Of a stretch of DNA of 64,000 nt, positions 16,188 to 25,069 are shown piece by piece. Where the stretch lies: positions 1 through 64,000 of the forward strand of contig NZ_JBHZOL010000111.1 of the NCBI RefSeq assembly GCF_042788235.1, read 5' to 3'. Origin of the DNA: Sphaerothrix epifaneia (GTDB taxonomy: Bacteria > Cyanobacteriota > Cyanobacteriia > Phormidesmidales > Phormidesmidaceae). The notes under the pieces were generated by a model that searched no databases, was not told the DNA's origin, and saw nothing but the letters and a program-made list of their open reading frames with translations. The position numbers were made by a program, and so were the translations under genes. Numbering within the stretch: the stretch's first letter is position 1; the number at the start of each line of letters is the position of its first letter.

Positions 16188-18067
16188 TTGAGCCTCGCCT
16201 GTTCCTCTGTGGCGAAGCAGTAGTTCCTGCTGATGATCCATTACGGGAAAACTGCAAAGTAATTGAGTTATGTACGTACACTATTCCTGGTAAAGAAGCT
16301 AATGTTAATCTTCGTCTTGAAGATCTTGCAAAAGTCTTTGAAAAGCATCTGACATCAAGATTGAAGGATTTACTGGAGATTGCTGCTTATATTTTTTCTG
16401 CTGATTGTTCTACGTCACGAGGTAGAGGCTGGATAGATGGAAATACAACAGAGTCTTGGGGAAGAGATTTCCAATTCATTATTCCTGTCCGTGATCTTGA
16501 TTTTTGGCAGAATCCTGAAGTTCAGCAACTGCTATCTCAAATTCTACGGTTTTTATCTGATGATAAATATACTCTGAACTTTCAGCGTTTAACCATAGAT
16601 CAGCCTGAACAACTTTATCTCGAATTTGATGACAAAAAAGAAGATTGGCCATTTTACGGCATAGATCGAGTACTAATGTTTTCAGGAGGGTTAGATTCAC
16701 TTGCAGGAGCCATAGAAACTGCTACTAATACGGATAAGCTCGTATTGGTTAGCCACAGATCAGTTACAACAATGAATAAACGTTTAAGGAATTTAGTTGG
16801 CAAACTACGCCAAACGTTTACAAATGTTCAGTTGCTTCATATACCAGTGTGGGTCAACAAGGACAAAAACCTCGGACGAGAAGCAACTCAACGGACACGC
16901 TCATTTCTATTCTCCGCACTCGGTGCGGTAGTTGCAGAGTCTGTACAAGCAGGCGGAGTAAGTTTTTTTGAAAATGGGATAGTAAGTTTGAATTTACCTG
17001 TTGCTGATGAAGTTGTTCGAGCAAGGGCGTCAAGAACAACTCATCCATACGTATTAGATTTATTTAGCAAGCTGTATAGCTTAGTTACTGAACGTGAGTT
17101 TGTTGTAGATAATCCATATCTGTTTAAGACTAAGGCTGAGGTCATAAACACAATTGCAAGTAATAATGGAAGCCATCTTATTTCACAAACTTGTTCTTGT
17201 GCACATCAAATGTACAAATCCAAGAACCAATTACATTGTGGAACTTGCAGTCAATGTATTGATCGACGTATAGCTATAATCTCAGCACAGCAAGAGAATA
17301 ATGACCCAGAAATTGACTATGTTTCAAATGTTTTTTCTGGAGAACGTAAAGATGGATACGAAAAAAATATGGCGGTAAATTATGTACGCCATGCCTTTGA
17401 ATTATCTAGAATGAGCGACGAGGATATTGCAATTAGATTTAACAGAGAGCTTTCCCGTGCTGTTCGCCATTTTCCAAAGCGTAGTGAAATTGCACAAAAA
17501 CTTATTGAGATGCATAGACGCCATGGCGACTTTGTCAAAGAAGTAGTGGAGAAAAAGCTTCATGAAAACATTACTCAGTTAATTGAGGGTAGCCTTGAAA
17601 AAAGCTCTATGTTATCCATGGTTTTTGGTCAGCAACACCAAACTTCTTCTTGGCGAGTTTACGCAGAACGTGTTGTTAAGCTTCTATCAAATGGAATTCC
17701 TATATCTTGTAAGACAAAGAAGCCTGAAAATGAACCCCATCTTCAAGAGATATGTGATGGAATTTTGAGATCACAAGATGATGAGCTAATACGAGAATTT
17801 CCATTCATGCGATGGTCATCGTCATTAACTAAACCAGATTGGTCATTTGAAGATTTACAACTCTGGGTTGAACTAAAGTATGTGAGAAAGAGGGCAGATA
17901 TTAGACGGATCACAGAAGATATCGCAGCAGATATCACAAAATATGGAGATAATGATCGTTATGTACTCTATGTCGTTTATGATCCGTCTCACTTGATTAC
18001 TAATGAAGCAGAATTTTCAGCACCAATTCATCAAAGGGAAACGATGATGGTTTATTTCTTGCGTTAA
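16184..18067 (+). CDS. QueC-like PP-loop enzyme fused to a C-terminal PD-(D/E)XK nuclease
   Basis: 627 aa. A PP-loop ATP pyrophosphatase motif SGGLDS is at 167-172, and a QueC-type zinc site is suggested by Cys 337, 339, 352, 355 and 358. The C-terminal domain has D552, then WVELKY with E563 and K565, followed by ITEDIAADITKY and YVVYDP, the pattern of DpnII/MboI-like nucleases often found as defence effectors. QueC makes 7-cyano-7-deazaguanine in housekeeping cells; QueC-like proteins in Qat and some CBASS operons act in anti-phage defence. The fusion to a nuclease and the translational coupling to the upstream partner suggest a defence role. This is inference. Confidence 0.72.
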   Translation: MIEPRLFLCGEAVVPADDPLRENCKVIELCTYTIPGKEANVNLRLEDLAKVFEKHLTSRLKDLLEIAAYIFSADCSTSRGRGWIDGNTTESWGRDFQFIIPVRDLDFWQNPEVQQLLSQILRFLSDDKYTLNFQRLTIDQPEQLYLEFDDKKEDWPFYGIDRVLMFSGGLDSLAGAIETATNTDKLVLVSHRSVTTMNKRLRNLVGKLRQTFTNVQLLHIPVWVNKDKNLGREATQRTRSFLFSALGAVVAESVQAGGVSFFENGIVSLNLPVADEVVRARASRTTHPYVLDLFSKLYSLVTEREFVVDNPYLFKTKAEVINTIASNNGSHLISQTCSCAHQMYKSKNQLHCGTCSQCIDRRIAIISAQQENNDPEIDYVSNVFSGERKDGYEKNMAVNYVRHAFELSRMSDEDIAIRFNRELSRAVRHFPKRSEIAQKLIEMHRRHGDFVKEVVEKKLHENITQLIEGSLEKSSMLSMVFGQQHQTSSWRVYAERVVKLLSNGIPISCKTKKPENEPHLQEICDGILRSQDDELIREFPFMRWSSSLTKPDWSFEDLQLWVELKYVRKRADIRRITEDIAADITKYGDNDRYVLYVVYDPSHLITNEAEFSAPIHQRETMMVYFLR

Positions 18068-18300
18068 TAAAGGCTTCCTACTTTTAATATTTAACAAACA
18101 ACTATCAACGCCAGCTAACACTTCACGACAGCGGACGGACGAAAGCCGTTAATGCTGAATCCAAGTTTGTTTGCCGCCGCTGCGTTTTGCCGTTAAAAAT
18201 GACAGAATAGTTGCCTCCATTAGCAGCAACCAATCTCCAAGCACAGCAAGGATTCATCAGAATTGGGCGAACGACGAATTAGGCGTTAATTAGTTCGTGC

Positions 18301-20856
18301 CTAGCAACTTTGATAGTAGGTCTTACCACCCATCTGGGAAGTGTGGTCCTGACTGCGGCAGGCGAATTGCTTCATGCCGGTGTACTTGCCCCGCCCCTTG
18401 CCGTTAGGCTTAAGCGTATCCCCGCAAATCGGGCAAGTCGGTGCCCCCTCAGTTTTGGGCAAAACCTTTGGATCGACGGCGACAGCCACACTCCCATTAC
18501 TTTGGTGGGTTTGGATCGCGCCTCCGCCCAAGCCATTGTTGACGGCAGTTTGGGCGGTGTTTGGCGATCGCGTTGGCAGCAGGCTGGTGCGCTCCACCTG
18601 CTCTTTGGAGGCCATCAGCAGCGCCTGATCGAGGCTTCTGGCCCCGGCATACTCATAAGCGTTGAATTCTTCAAAGTCGTAGGGCTGGCTGGGCTCCAGC
18701 TTGTCAAAGCCAAATTCACCCAACGGCGGCAGCTCAATCACTTCCCGCTTGCCCTTGTTCACGAACAGAGCGGGGCGATACTTGCGGGCCTCGTCCGTGA
18801 TGGTTTCGTTCTCCTCGTCGCACCAGTCGTAGACGGCTCGGTAGTCGCTGGCCAGACGGGCACTTTTAGTTTGGTCAGTGGAAGCGGCCAGATAGTCAAA
18901 CACGTTGGCTTCCACGACGATCTGCGCCAGGTTATTGAAGAAGGCTTTGTCGATCACCTCGGATTTACGTAGCTGCATGACGTTAGGCGTCTGGGTGCAG
19001 ATAATGATGCCGATTTGTAGGTGCTCGCCTTCCTTGACGGCTTTCGCGATCGCGTTGATGACCACCTTTGCCGCTGAGATTTCCTCTTCTCCTTCCACCA
19101 CCTTCTCCCCGGCCAGGGTAGACATGGTGTTGTCCAACTCATCGATGACGTAGAACACCCAGTCAAACTCCGCGCCATTGCGAGCACTTTTCTCCCGCTG
19201 TCGCCGTAGAATCAGGCTCTCGATTTCCGCTGCCATCTTCAGGGCATCGTGGTAAGAGCGCCAGGTGGGCGCAATGCGCCAGTAGTCCTTGCGACTCCCG
19301 GCACTGGGGTCGTACCGCCGCAGCTTGAACTTCTCCCCTTCCAGCAGCTTGGCCCCCAGAATATTGCGCACGGTGGGGGATTTGGATCCGCCCTTGTTGG
19401 CTGATACGCGGAAGGCACAGGCATCTTTCACCAGGGCTTTGAACTTGGATGCCTTCAGCCACTTGCGGTCAATCTCATCCCGCGTCAGGCGCTTCTGGAA
19501 AATCTGAATGGCACAGCGATAGGTGAGCGATTCTGAATCGTATTCAAACTGGACGGCTTTCTTAGAATCCAGCTCATGTTGCAGCTTCAGGGCCTGCCCG
19601 TTGAGCTTGGCTAAGACCTCGCGGGGCGGTTCGGGACGGCGAGCGGCAAAGTAATAGGTTTCCTGCCCCGCTTCAGTGTGGCGGCTGCGGTGCAGCGCAT
19701 CCAGAATGATGCCCTGACCGTGGGCATGACGAATCAGCAGGTTACCCCGGTGGTGCCCATACCCCCCTGGAAACAATCGAGGAGCCTCTAGATCGGCGAT
19801 CGCCGCCTGGTAATCCTCAATGGTGCGGTTCTTCTGCTCCAGGGCTCCCTGAAGGGACTCCACCTGGGCCTGCAGGGCCTGATGCAGGTCGGTATCATTG
19901 AGCTGCTCCACATCAGCGGCTAGACCCACAAATTCGCGTTCGTAGTGCTCCAGCCGCTGGAAGGCGCGATCTCGCTCGGCGGTGACGGCCTCCAGTTCCG
20001 CTCGCAGTTCGGCCAGCCACTTTTCCCGATACTTGTCGCAGCGCTTGCGTACCGCTTGGGGAATGGCTTGGCTGACCTGTTTGAGACGGGCCTCATAGTC
20101 TTGCCTGACCTCGGCCACCACTCGTGCCAGGATCGCCTGCTCTTGCTCATCACCCAGGTGTTGGAGCTGGGTTTCAAACTCGCTTTCCCACTCCTGAATC
20201 TCTTCCCGTGCGGCTGCCAGCTCCGTTTCCAACGCGGCCACCGTTTGAGCCATGTGCTGTTCCAACGCCGCGATCGCCCGCGACTTCTCTTTCTGGGTTT
20301 TGGCCACCTGCTGCTCAGCGGCGCGACGTTCGTAGGCGCGACCCCGCCTAAAGTCTTCTTCGCGGTTAACCGTGACTACGCTTTGGAGGGACTGCACCCG
20401 CGCTTCGGCTTTATGGAGTTTGTCGATCAAGGACTTCTCTGCGGCATTCAAAGCGGCCACTGCCGCTTCGGCCACGACGACCCGCTTCTGCATCGGTTCC
20501 AGGGCTGCTGTGGCGCTCTGGGCTTGCTGCGTCGTCTCTGTCAGTTGGCTCTGGAGCGCCTGCTGCCGGGTCTCTAGCCCGTCTTTCAGGTGCTGGGTAT
20601 GGGTCAGCTCATAGCTGAGGGCATTGAGCCGCTTCTTCAGGTCACTCGCTTCGCTGCGGTGATCTTTGCTGGCTTGATAGCCCTGTAGCGTCGCGATCGT
20701 CCCGACCAGCACGGAGCCGGTGAGCAAGCCGGTGGTAAAGCCTGCCCGCGCATTGTTGCCCTGAATGCGAGCCACCAGGTGGGCACCGGCCATGAAGCCA
20801 CTCATGGCCACCAGTGCCCAGAGCCAGAGTCGTGGCGACCGCCGACGGTATTGCAT
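18301..20856 (-). CDS. Membrane-anchored coiled-coil FtsK/HerA-like ATPase with zinc ribbon
   Basis: 851 aa. Two hydrophobic segments at about 9-25 and 40-57 anchor it; a long coiled coil runs from about 68 to 360. The ATPase part has a degenerate P-loop, ANKGGSKS (486-493), in which K and S are kept but both consensus Gly are replaced (A and S), then VFYVIDELD (567-575) as Walker B and IICTQTPNV (618-626). The C terminus holds CPICG and later Cys/His pairs of a zinc ribbon. It is the last gene of a four-gene minus-strand operon. It may be a DNA-translocation, coupling or segregation protein; ATP hydrolysis is uncertain. Confidence 0.6.
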   Translation of the reverse strand: MQYRRRSPRLWLWALVAMSGFMAGAHLVARIQGNNARAGFTTGLLTGSVLVGTIATLQGYQASKDHRSEASDLKKRLNALSYELTHTQHLKDGLETRQQALQSQLTETTQQAQSATAALEPMQKRVVVAEAAVAALNAAEKSLIDKLHKAEARVQSLQSVVTVNREEDFRRGRAYERRAAEQQVAKTQKEKSRAIAALEQHMAQTVAALETELAAAREEIQEWESEFETQLQHLGDEQEQAILARVVAEVRQDYEARLKQVSQAIPQAVRKRCDKYREKWLAELRAELEAVTAERDRAFQRLEHYEREFVGLAADVEQLNDTDLHQALQAQVESLQGALEQKNRTIEDYQAAIADLEAPRLFPGGYGHHRGNLLIRHAHGQGIILDALHRSRHTEAGQETYYFAARRPEPPREVLAKLNGQALKLQHELDSKKAVQFEYDSESLTYRCAIQIFQKRLTRDEIDRKWLKASKFKALVKDACAFRVSANKGGSKSPTVRNILGAKLLEGEKFKLRRYDPSAGSRKDYWRIAPTWRSYHDALKMAAEIESLILRRQREKSARNGAEFDWVFYVIDELDNTMSTLAGEKVVEGEEEISAAKVVINAIAKAVKEGEHLQIGIIICTQTPNVMQLRKSEVIDKAFFNNLAQIVVEANVFDYLAASTDQTKSARLASDYRAVYDWCDEENETITDEARKYRPALFVNKGKREVIELPPLGEFGFDKLEPSQPYDFEEFNAYEYAGARSLDQALLMASKEQVERTSLLPTRSPNTAQTAVNNGLGGGAIQTHQSNGSVAVAVDPKVLPKTEGAPTCPICGDTLKPNGKGRGKYTGMKQFACRSQDHTSQMGGKTYYQSC

Positions 20857-20902
20857 GTTCTTGCCTGCTTCTGTATACAGCGTTGTCTACGGTTTGATAT
20901 CG

Positions 20903-21565
20903 CTAGTAATCCGCCCCGATCGGGAGGGGTTCAGCGCTGTCGGTGTTGATGTCCTCATCCAGCAGCTTGGCCGTCTTGCGTTCCAAGCGAGCAATCTGGG
21001 CAGAGCGGAACGCATGTTCCTGCTGGGCCTTTTGTGTCACCAGCTCCCGCAGGCCCTCTAGCCCCTCCGCTTCCAGCGCTTTATGGAGGGTTTTCTCGCG
21101 CTCTAGGCGGGTGGTCTCAATTTGAGCTTCATGGCGAGCCACTTCGGAGCTGACGCTCTCCAGTCCCGTAGCGGCTTTGACGCGAGAGGTGAGCATCTTG
21201 GCAAGATCACCGCGCAGCCCCTCGACCTCATTGCCGAGGATGGCGTTCTCCCGCATGATTTTGACGCCGTTAATCTTGCGACGAATGGCGGCGAGCATCC
21301 GATTGAATTCAGGATCCGCAACCTCCGGGGCGTTGCCGGAGACCTGGGTATAGTCCGTGGGTGAGAGGCTAGAGACGTTTTCCAGGTTTTGGATGGGCGG
21401 CTTGGAATGCTCATCCCGCACCAGGGCCGCGCTTTGTACCAGGGTTTGGGCCACGCTTTCCTGGGCGGTCGGTTTGGCTCCCGTTTGGACGGCTTTGGCG
21501 ATACCGGGCGATCGCTTGGCGGCTCGGTCAGTGGCACCTTTGATGTCACGAATACTGCGAGGCAT
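20903..21565 (-). CDS. Coiled-coil hypothetical protein
   Basis: 220 aa. A low-complexity basic N terminus, then long amphipathic helices (about 90-205) rich in E, R, L and A. No enzyme motif. It lies between the 148-aa membrane protein and the coiled-coil ATPase in one operon, so it may be a structural adaptor for that ATPase. Confidence 0.5.
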   Translation of the reverse strand: MPRSIRDIKGATDRAAKRSPGIAKAVQTGAKPTAQESVAQTLVQSAALVRDEHSKPPIQNLENVSSLSPTDYTQVSGNAPEVADPEFNRMLAAIRRKINGVKIMRENAILGNEVEGLRGDLAKMLTSRVKAATGLESVSSEVARHEAQIETTRLEREKTLHKALEAEGLEGLRELVTQKAQQEHAFRSAQIARLERKTAKLLDEDINTDSAEPLPIGADY

Positions 21566-21615
21566 GGGATCTCCTTGGGTCGAGCAAAGATCAGTTGGGT
21601 TGGCGGTTTGGAATA

Positions 21616-22062
21616 TCAGTGGCGGTTGAGTGGGCGATCTGGGTCTTGCTGATAGAGCCGGATGCAGTTAATTGCGACCCCCAGTGCGGCCAGGGCGCTG
21701 TTGAGCAAGACTGTTTTGGTTGAAGCTAAACACTGATGGGTGATTTGGCGCTCCAGGCTGTCGCTGATGACGGTGAGCTGTTCAGCAATTTCGCCCAGCA
21801 CGTCTTGATACCAGGGTTGGGGTGTCTCTATCGGCTTGGGTGGTGGGTTCTGCGGCGAGTGCTGGATGGAAACGCAGGAGACCATATCCGGTCGCTGGCC
21901 CAGGGGGGCGGCGATGACGCGAGTTTTACCGTATTGATGGGCTAACGATGCGCCCACTGCGCCAATGCCATGGGTCTCGACGAGTGCTTGAAGCTGCACG
22001 TCCAGGTCAGAAGGATTTGGGGTGAGTTGGAACGGGTTGGTCTGGGTAGATGCTGTGGTCAT
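21616..22062 (-). CDS. Hypothetical protein with C-terminal membrane segment
   Basis: 148 aa, start ATG 22062. The middle is Pro-rich (PQNPPPKPIETPQP); residues about 117-135 (TVLLNSALAALGVAINCI) form a likely membrane helix near the C terminus. Third-last gene of the 22764-18301 operon. Function unknown. Confidence 0.45.
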   Translation of the reverse strand: MTTASTQTNPFQLTPNPSDLDVQLQALVETHGIGAVGASLAHQYGKTRVIAAPLGQRPDMVSCVSIQHSPQNPPPKPIETPQPWYQDVLGEIAEQLTVISDSLERQITHQCLASTKTVLLNSALAALGVAINCIRLYQQDPDRPLNRH

Positions 22063-22137
22063 GATGTTTCTGAGTGAAGCGGAGGATCAAAACAAGTAAG
22101 GTCAGCGCCGCGATCGCCACGACTGAGATCGCGAAGG

Positions 22138-22764
22138 CTATGCCCCGTTGTGGGGCTGCGGGTCGGCCTGCCCCTTTCCCAGGGCTTGGACCTTGGCTAA
22201 GAGTTCTTGAACCGATCCGGATTCATTGGCCTGTAACTTGGCCAGAATGCCGCTTTCAATGCGATAGGCCATTGCTTGCCGATCCAGTTCCTGAGTCGCT
22301 TTTGCCAGGGCTTTGGCGGCTTTCTGGGTGGCCTGGAGTTGTTGCCAGCGCTGGGCAATATCGGCTTCCATTGCGGTGCCGAGCTGTTGGGTGAGTGCGA
22401 TTGCGGCCTGGGCGGTTGAAAGGTCAATCTCAACGGAGCCCTCCCGGCGAAATTGTTCCAAATCAACGGCGTCTGGCAGTTCAGGAATATCGAGAGCAGT
22501 TGAGCCGTTGCCTTTGTAAATTTCGACGGGCACTTCGACCGCAGGAGGCTCTGGCGTTGTCATCCCGGTTGGGAAGTCGCGGCGGATGGGCCGAGCGGGC
22601 GCAAATTCCAGGATTTTGGCGATAGCGTCGGGAGTGTATTGCTTGCGCTTGCCCACCTGCTCGTAAGGCAGTTCTCCATATTTGGTGAGGGCGGCATCGC
22701 GCCATTTGCCGACAGCTTGGGGCGTGACGCCATGATTGCGAGCGATGTCTGCGAGAGTCGTCAT
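22138..22764 (-). CDS. HTH plus coiled-coil DNA-binding protein (KfrA-like layout)
   Basis: 208 aa. An N-terminal helix-turn-helix (TLADIARNHGVTPQAVGKW) is followed by a proline-containing linker and a long C-terminal helical region (about 115-195). This is the layout of KfrA-type plasmid regulators and nucleoid-like proteins; sequence similarity to KfrA itself is not claimed. It is the first gene of the minus-strand operon and sits beside a repeat-rich divergent promoter, so it may autoregulate. Confidence 0.5.
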   Translation of the reverse strand: MTTLADIARNHGVTPQAVGKWRDAALTKYGELPYEQVGKRKQYTPDAIAKILEFAPARPIRRDFPTGMTTPEPPAVEVPVEIYKGNGSTALDIPELPDAVDLEQFRREGSVEIDLSTAQAAIALTQQLGTAMEADIAQRWQQLQATQKAAKALAKATQELDRQAMAYRIESGILAKLQANESGSVQELLAKVQALGKGQADPQPHNGA

Positions 22765-22787
22765 GTGTCAAAACCTTTATCAAATGG

Positions 22788-22867
22788 TTGTCAATTAGTT
22801 GCTAATTAGTTGTCATTTGATTGACATTTGAGAGCATATCCACTAGCTTCATGGTTGTCAACTAATT
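22788..22867. promoter_or_regulatory. Repeated operator sites in a divergent promoter
   Basis: AATTAGTTG occurs at 22793-22801 and 22804-22812 (11 bases apart) and inverted (CAACTAATT) at 22859-22867. TTGTCA copies overlap or adjoin them at 22788 and 22810, with a further copy at 22856. TTGACA (22821-22826) and TAGCTT (22844-22849) with a 17-base gap could be a promoter toward the 22899 gene. The likely ligand is the KfrA-like HTH protein or the small RHH-like protein. Confidence 0.5.
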
Positions 22868-22898
22868 GGTTAGCAATTGGTCATAGGAGGGGATATCA

Positions 22899-23126
22899 TT
22901 GCTGGGTAAAGATCACGATTCGCAAATGAGCAAGTCTTATCACTGCCGAGTTGCAGATGGCCTCGCTGAAGTGCTAGACCTGTGGGCTGCCAAAGAAGGC
23001 AGTAAGCCCACCACGATCGCCACCAATCTGCTGGAGCAGGGCATAAGACAGGCGATCGCTGATGGGATCGCGCCCTCATTTGAAGACGTTAAGCAGGCTA
23101 AGCAGGAGAAGGGAGAAAATGACTAA
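22899..23126 (+). CDS. Small ribbon-helix-helix-like regulator
   Basis: 75 aa from TTG 22899, which is preceded by an excellent AGGAGG (22885-22890) 8 bases upstream; ATG 22926 (66 aa) has none. SYHCRVADGLAEVLDLWAAK, then TTIATNLLEQGIRQAI, fits a strand-helix-helix CopG-like unit with an acidic tail. The next gene overlaps its stop (ATGA). Probably a small DNA-binding regulator. Confidence 0.5.
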   Translation: MLGKDHDSQMSKSYHCRVADGLAEVLDLWAAKEGSKPTTIATNLLEQGIRQAIADGIAPSFEDVKQAKQEKGEND

Positions 23127-23301
23127 CGCTGATGACGTTCTGCTTGCCGTATCGACACGACTAGAGAGCATCGATAATTCGCTTCAGTCTGTAGTCTCCT
23201 TACGGGAGTCCATCAATGGCCGCATGGAGGCGATCGCGACGGACACTCACACCAACACCCAGCAACTGGCGATTATTGCTGAACTCAGAGCGATGAGCTG
23301 A
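23120..23301 (+). CDS. Small coiled-coil protein
   Basis: 60 aa from ATG 23120, overlapping the previous stop by ATGA and preceded by AGGAGAAGGGAG. One long amphipathic helix (VSTRLESIDNSLQSVVSLRE) resembles short plasmid coiled-coil proteins. Function unknown; coupled to the RHH-like gene, so it may be its partner. Confidence 0.45.
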
Positions 23302-23352
23302 CAATAATAAGAAAACACCTAGTAGTCGGCAGTAGCCCAGGATGATTAGCTG

Positions 23353-23922
23353 ATGCCACCAGAGCTAAAACAAAAGCTTACTTTTGAGCAATATCTACTC
23401 ACTCCCTATGACGGGCGACGGACAGAATTCGTAAATGGGGAGATTATTGAAGTGGCTCCACCCACGGGACGACATCTAGATATCGTTTCAGACCTGGGGG
23501 ACTTGCTCAAAGCCTACCTTCGCGCCCATCAACCAGACTGGCTAGTCAGGTCTGGTGCTGAGATCAAAATTCCACACCAAAATAACAGCCGTAACCCTGA
23601 TCTGCTGATCTGTACAAAAGCGCAATGGCAAATCGTGAGAGCACAGACCAAGGCCGAATTCCTCAGCGATAACCCCCCTCTACTGACTATTGAAATTGTC
23701 AGCCCGAACAGCGTCGAAAAAAATACCCAGGAATTGATAGCAGAATATGCCGAGGCCAAAGTGCTTGAGTATTGGATCGTCAATCCCATTACCGAGACGG
23801 TTTCTGTCTATGCCCTAGACGGCCAGGTCTACAGCCTCATAGGAGAGTTCGCAGGCGAGCAAACGGTTCACTCGCAGCTACTTGAGCACTGGAGCGCGAC
23901 AGCCGCTGAAATGCTGGGATGA
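23353..23922 (+). CDS. Uma2 family PD-(D/E)XK protein
   Basis: 189 aa. Shows the Uma2/DUF820 pattern common in cyanobacteria: LTFEQYLLTPYDGRRTEFVNGEIIE, then RNPDLLIC and PPLLTIEIVSPNS, with the nuclease-core D and E, and EAKVLEYWIVNP. Full length for the family. The role of Uma2 proteins is unknown; many copies occur per cyanobacterial genome. Confidence 0.85.
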   Translation: MPPELKQKLTFEQYLLTPYDGRRTEFVNGEIIEVAPPTGRHLDIVSDLGDLLKAYLRAHQPDWLVRSGAEIKIPHQNNSRNPDLLICTKAQWQIVRAQTKAEFLSDNPPLLTIEIVSPNSVEKNTQELIAEYAEAKVLEYWIVNPITETVSVYALDGQVYSLIGEFAGEQTVHSQLLEHWSATAAEMLG

Positions 23923-23988
23923 CAGGATGAGCTAAAGTTTGGGCTAAAAGGATTCCCGTGAAACGAGCTTGAGGAGGTTGAAGAAAAG

Positions 23989-24633
23989 GTGGCTACTACA
24001 ATTGCTGTTACTCAGGCGATTACCTCTCTGAATGAAGCTCACGATCGCTTGCACCTGGGCCAAGCAACGGATGAGGCGTTTTTTACTGAATGGCAAGATG
24101 GGCTGCCGGAGTTGACAGCAGCGGAAGTTGCAGAACTGACCCATCTCAAAGACCGCTATCTCTACTATGTAGAAACAGGTGAGATCAGCGAAGGTACAGC
24201 CAACATCATTATGGTGTCTCCGCTGCTCGATACCCTGGGACTGTGTGATCCTCCTTACCGAATTCGGGGCGAGCAGTGGATGCGGCTAGCGCTGGAAACT
24301 GATGCCGAGGCAGGTTCAATCGTTCTAGAGGGGCGGATTGATGCGCTGACTCTACAGGACAATCTTTGGCTGGTGGTTGTGGAAGGGAAGCGGGGTGGAT
24401 TCAGCGTCCTCCAGGGAATTCCGCAAACGCTAGCCTACATGATGGGAACGCCTACGCCAGAGCGAGCTGTATTTGGCCTAGTCACCAACGGCTATGACTA
24501 TCTGTTCCTCAAGCTGGTACAGACCGATCGCCCCCGCTATGCGCTGTCCCATAATTTCACGCTGCTATCGGATGAAAACAACAATCTGCTGCGAGTAGCA
24601 CGGGTTCTGAAGCGACTGGCTTCTCTGTCATAA
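23989..24633 (+). CDS. Restriction-like PD-(D/E)XK protein (type I R/HSDR-N-like)
   Basis: 214 aa from GTG 23989, with GAGGAGG about 11 bases upstream. LEGRIDALTLQDNLWLVVVEGKRGG gives the D...E-x-K core seen in type I restriction R-subunit N domains and in stand-alone cyanobacterial homologues. No helicase or methylase partner is nearby, so it is probably not a complete restriction system. It converges with the 24628 gene (6-base overlap). Confidence 0.7.
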   Translation: MATTIAVTQAITSLNEAHDRLHLGQATDEAFFTEWQDGLPELTAAEVAELTHLKDRYLYYVETGEISEGTANIIMVSPLLDTLGLCDPPYRIRGEQWMRLALETDAEAGSIVLEGRIDALTLQDNLWLVVVEGKRGGFSVLQGIPQTLAYMMGTPTPERAVFGLVTNGYDYLFLKLVQTDRPRYALSHNFTLLSDENNNLLRVARVLKRLASLS

Positions 24634-24957
24634 ACTGGCGTTCTTTCCTGGTTCCCAGATGGGAACATCCAGCATGGCTTGAATGGCCAGCGATCGCCGC
24701 TCAATCTCCAGCAGTGCATCCCGTCGCTTGATGCGGTTCTGCCAATCCCGATGCTCAGCCGACCCCACCCGTTTCAGGCCCCTCATGCGAGACTTGCCCC
24801 ACATGGCTTTCTCTGCTTTGAGTCGGGCATAGTCCACATCGCGGCCACCGGGACGATAAACCTCAATCCAAACGCCTGCTGGCGCGATCGGGCCGCTGGC
24901 TTCAATGCGTTGGCGATGGGCACACAGTTCTTCGAGGGCTTGGTGTAAGGCGTTCAT
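24628..24957 (-). CDS. Small hypothetical basic protein
   Basis: 109 aa, start ATG 24957. WIEVYRPGGRDVDYARLKAEKAMW and RDWQNRIKRRDALLEIERR are visible; no known domain recognised. A TGTCGTTTG half-site overlaps its start codon and a full dyad lies 43 bases upstream, so expression is probably controlled by the same factor as 25070-25714. Confidence 0.5.
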   Translation of the reverse strand: MNALHQALEELCAHRQRIEASGPIAPAGVWIEVYRPGGRDVDYARLKAEKAMWGKSRMRGLKRVGSAEHRDWQNRIKRRDALLEIERRSLAIQAMLDVPIWEPGKNASL

Positions 24958-24965
24958 GTCGTTTG
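24957..24965. promoter_or_regulatory. TGTCGTTTG half-site at the start codon
   Basis: A single TGTCGTTTG overlaps ATG 24957 of the minus-strand gene. It matches one arm of the dyads at 25000-25030 and 25806-25836. Confidence 0.4.
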
Positions 24966-24999
24966 GTTGAACTATTTCAACACGACAATTCTATTCTTT

Positions 25000-25030
25000 T
25001 GTCGTTTGATTTGCTAAAAGCCAAACGACA
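25000..25030. promoter_or_regulatory. Dyad site TGTCGTTTG-N13-CAAACGACA, copy 1
   Basis: Perfect 9-bp inverted repeat with a 13-base spacer, 43 bases upstream of the 24628-24957 gene and downstream of 25070-25714. The same arms and the same spacer recur at 25806-25836, while the spacer sequence differs, which points to a protein-binding site. Confidence 0.55.
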
Positions 25031-25069
25031 GAAAAATTCCTCACTCACGGGGAGGGGCGATCGCTCAGC

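Noticed and set aside
18068..18300. Possible integron attC-like site (AACGCC near 18107 and GGCGTT near 18281, GCCGTTAA copies).
   Set aside because: The core sites do not match the GTTRRRY consensus and no integrase is near; the folded structure is weak.
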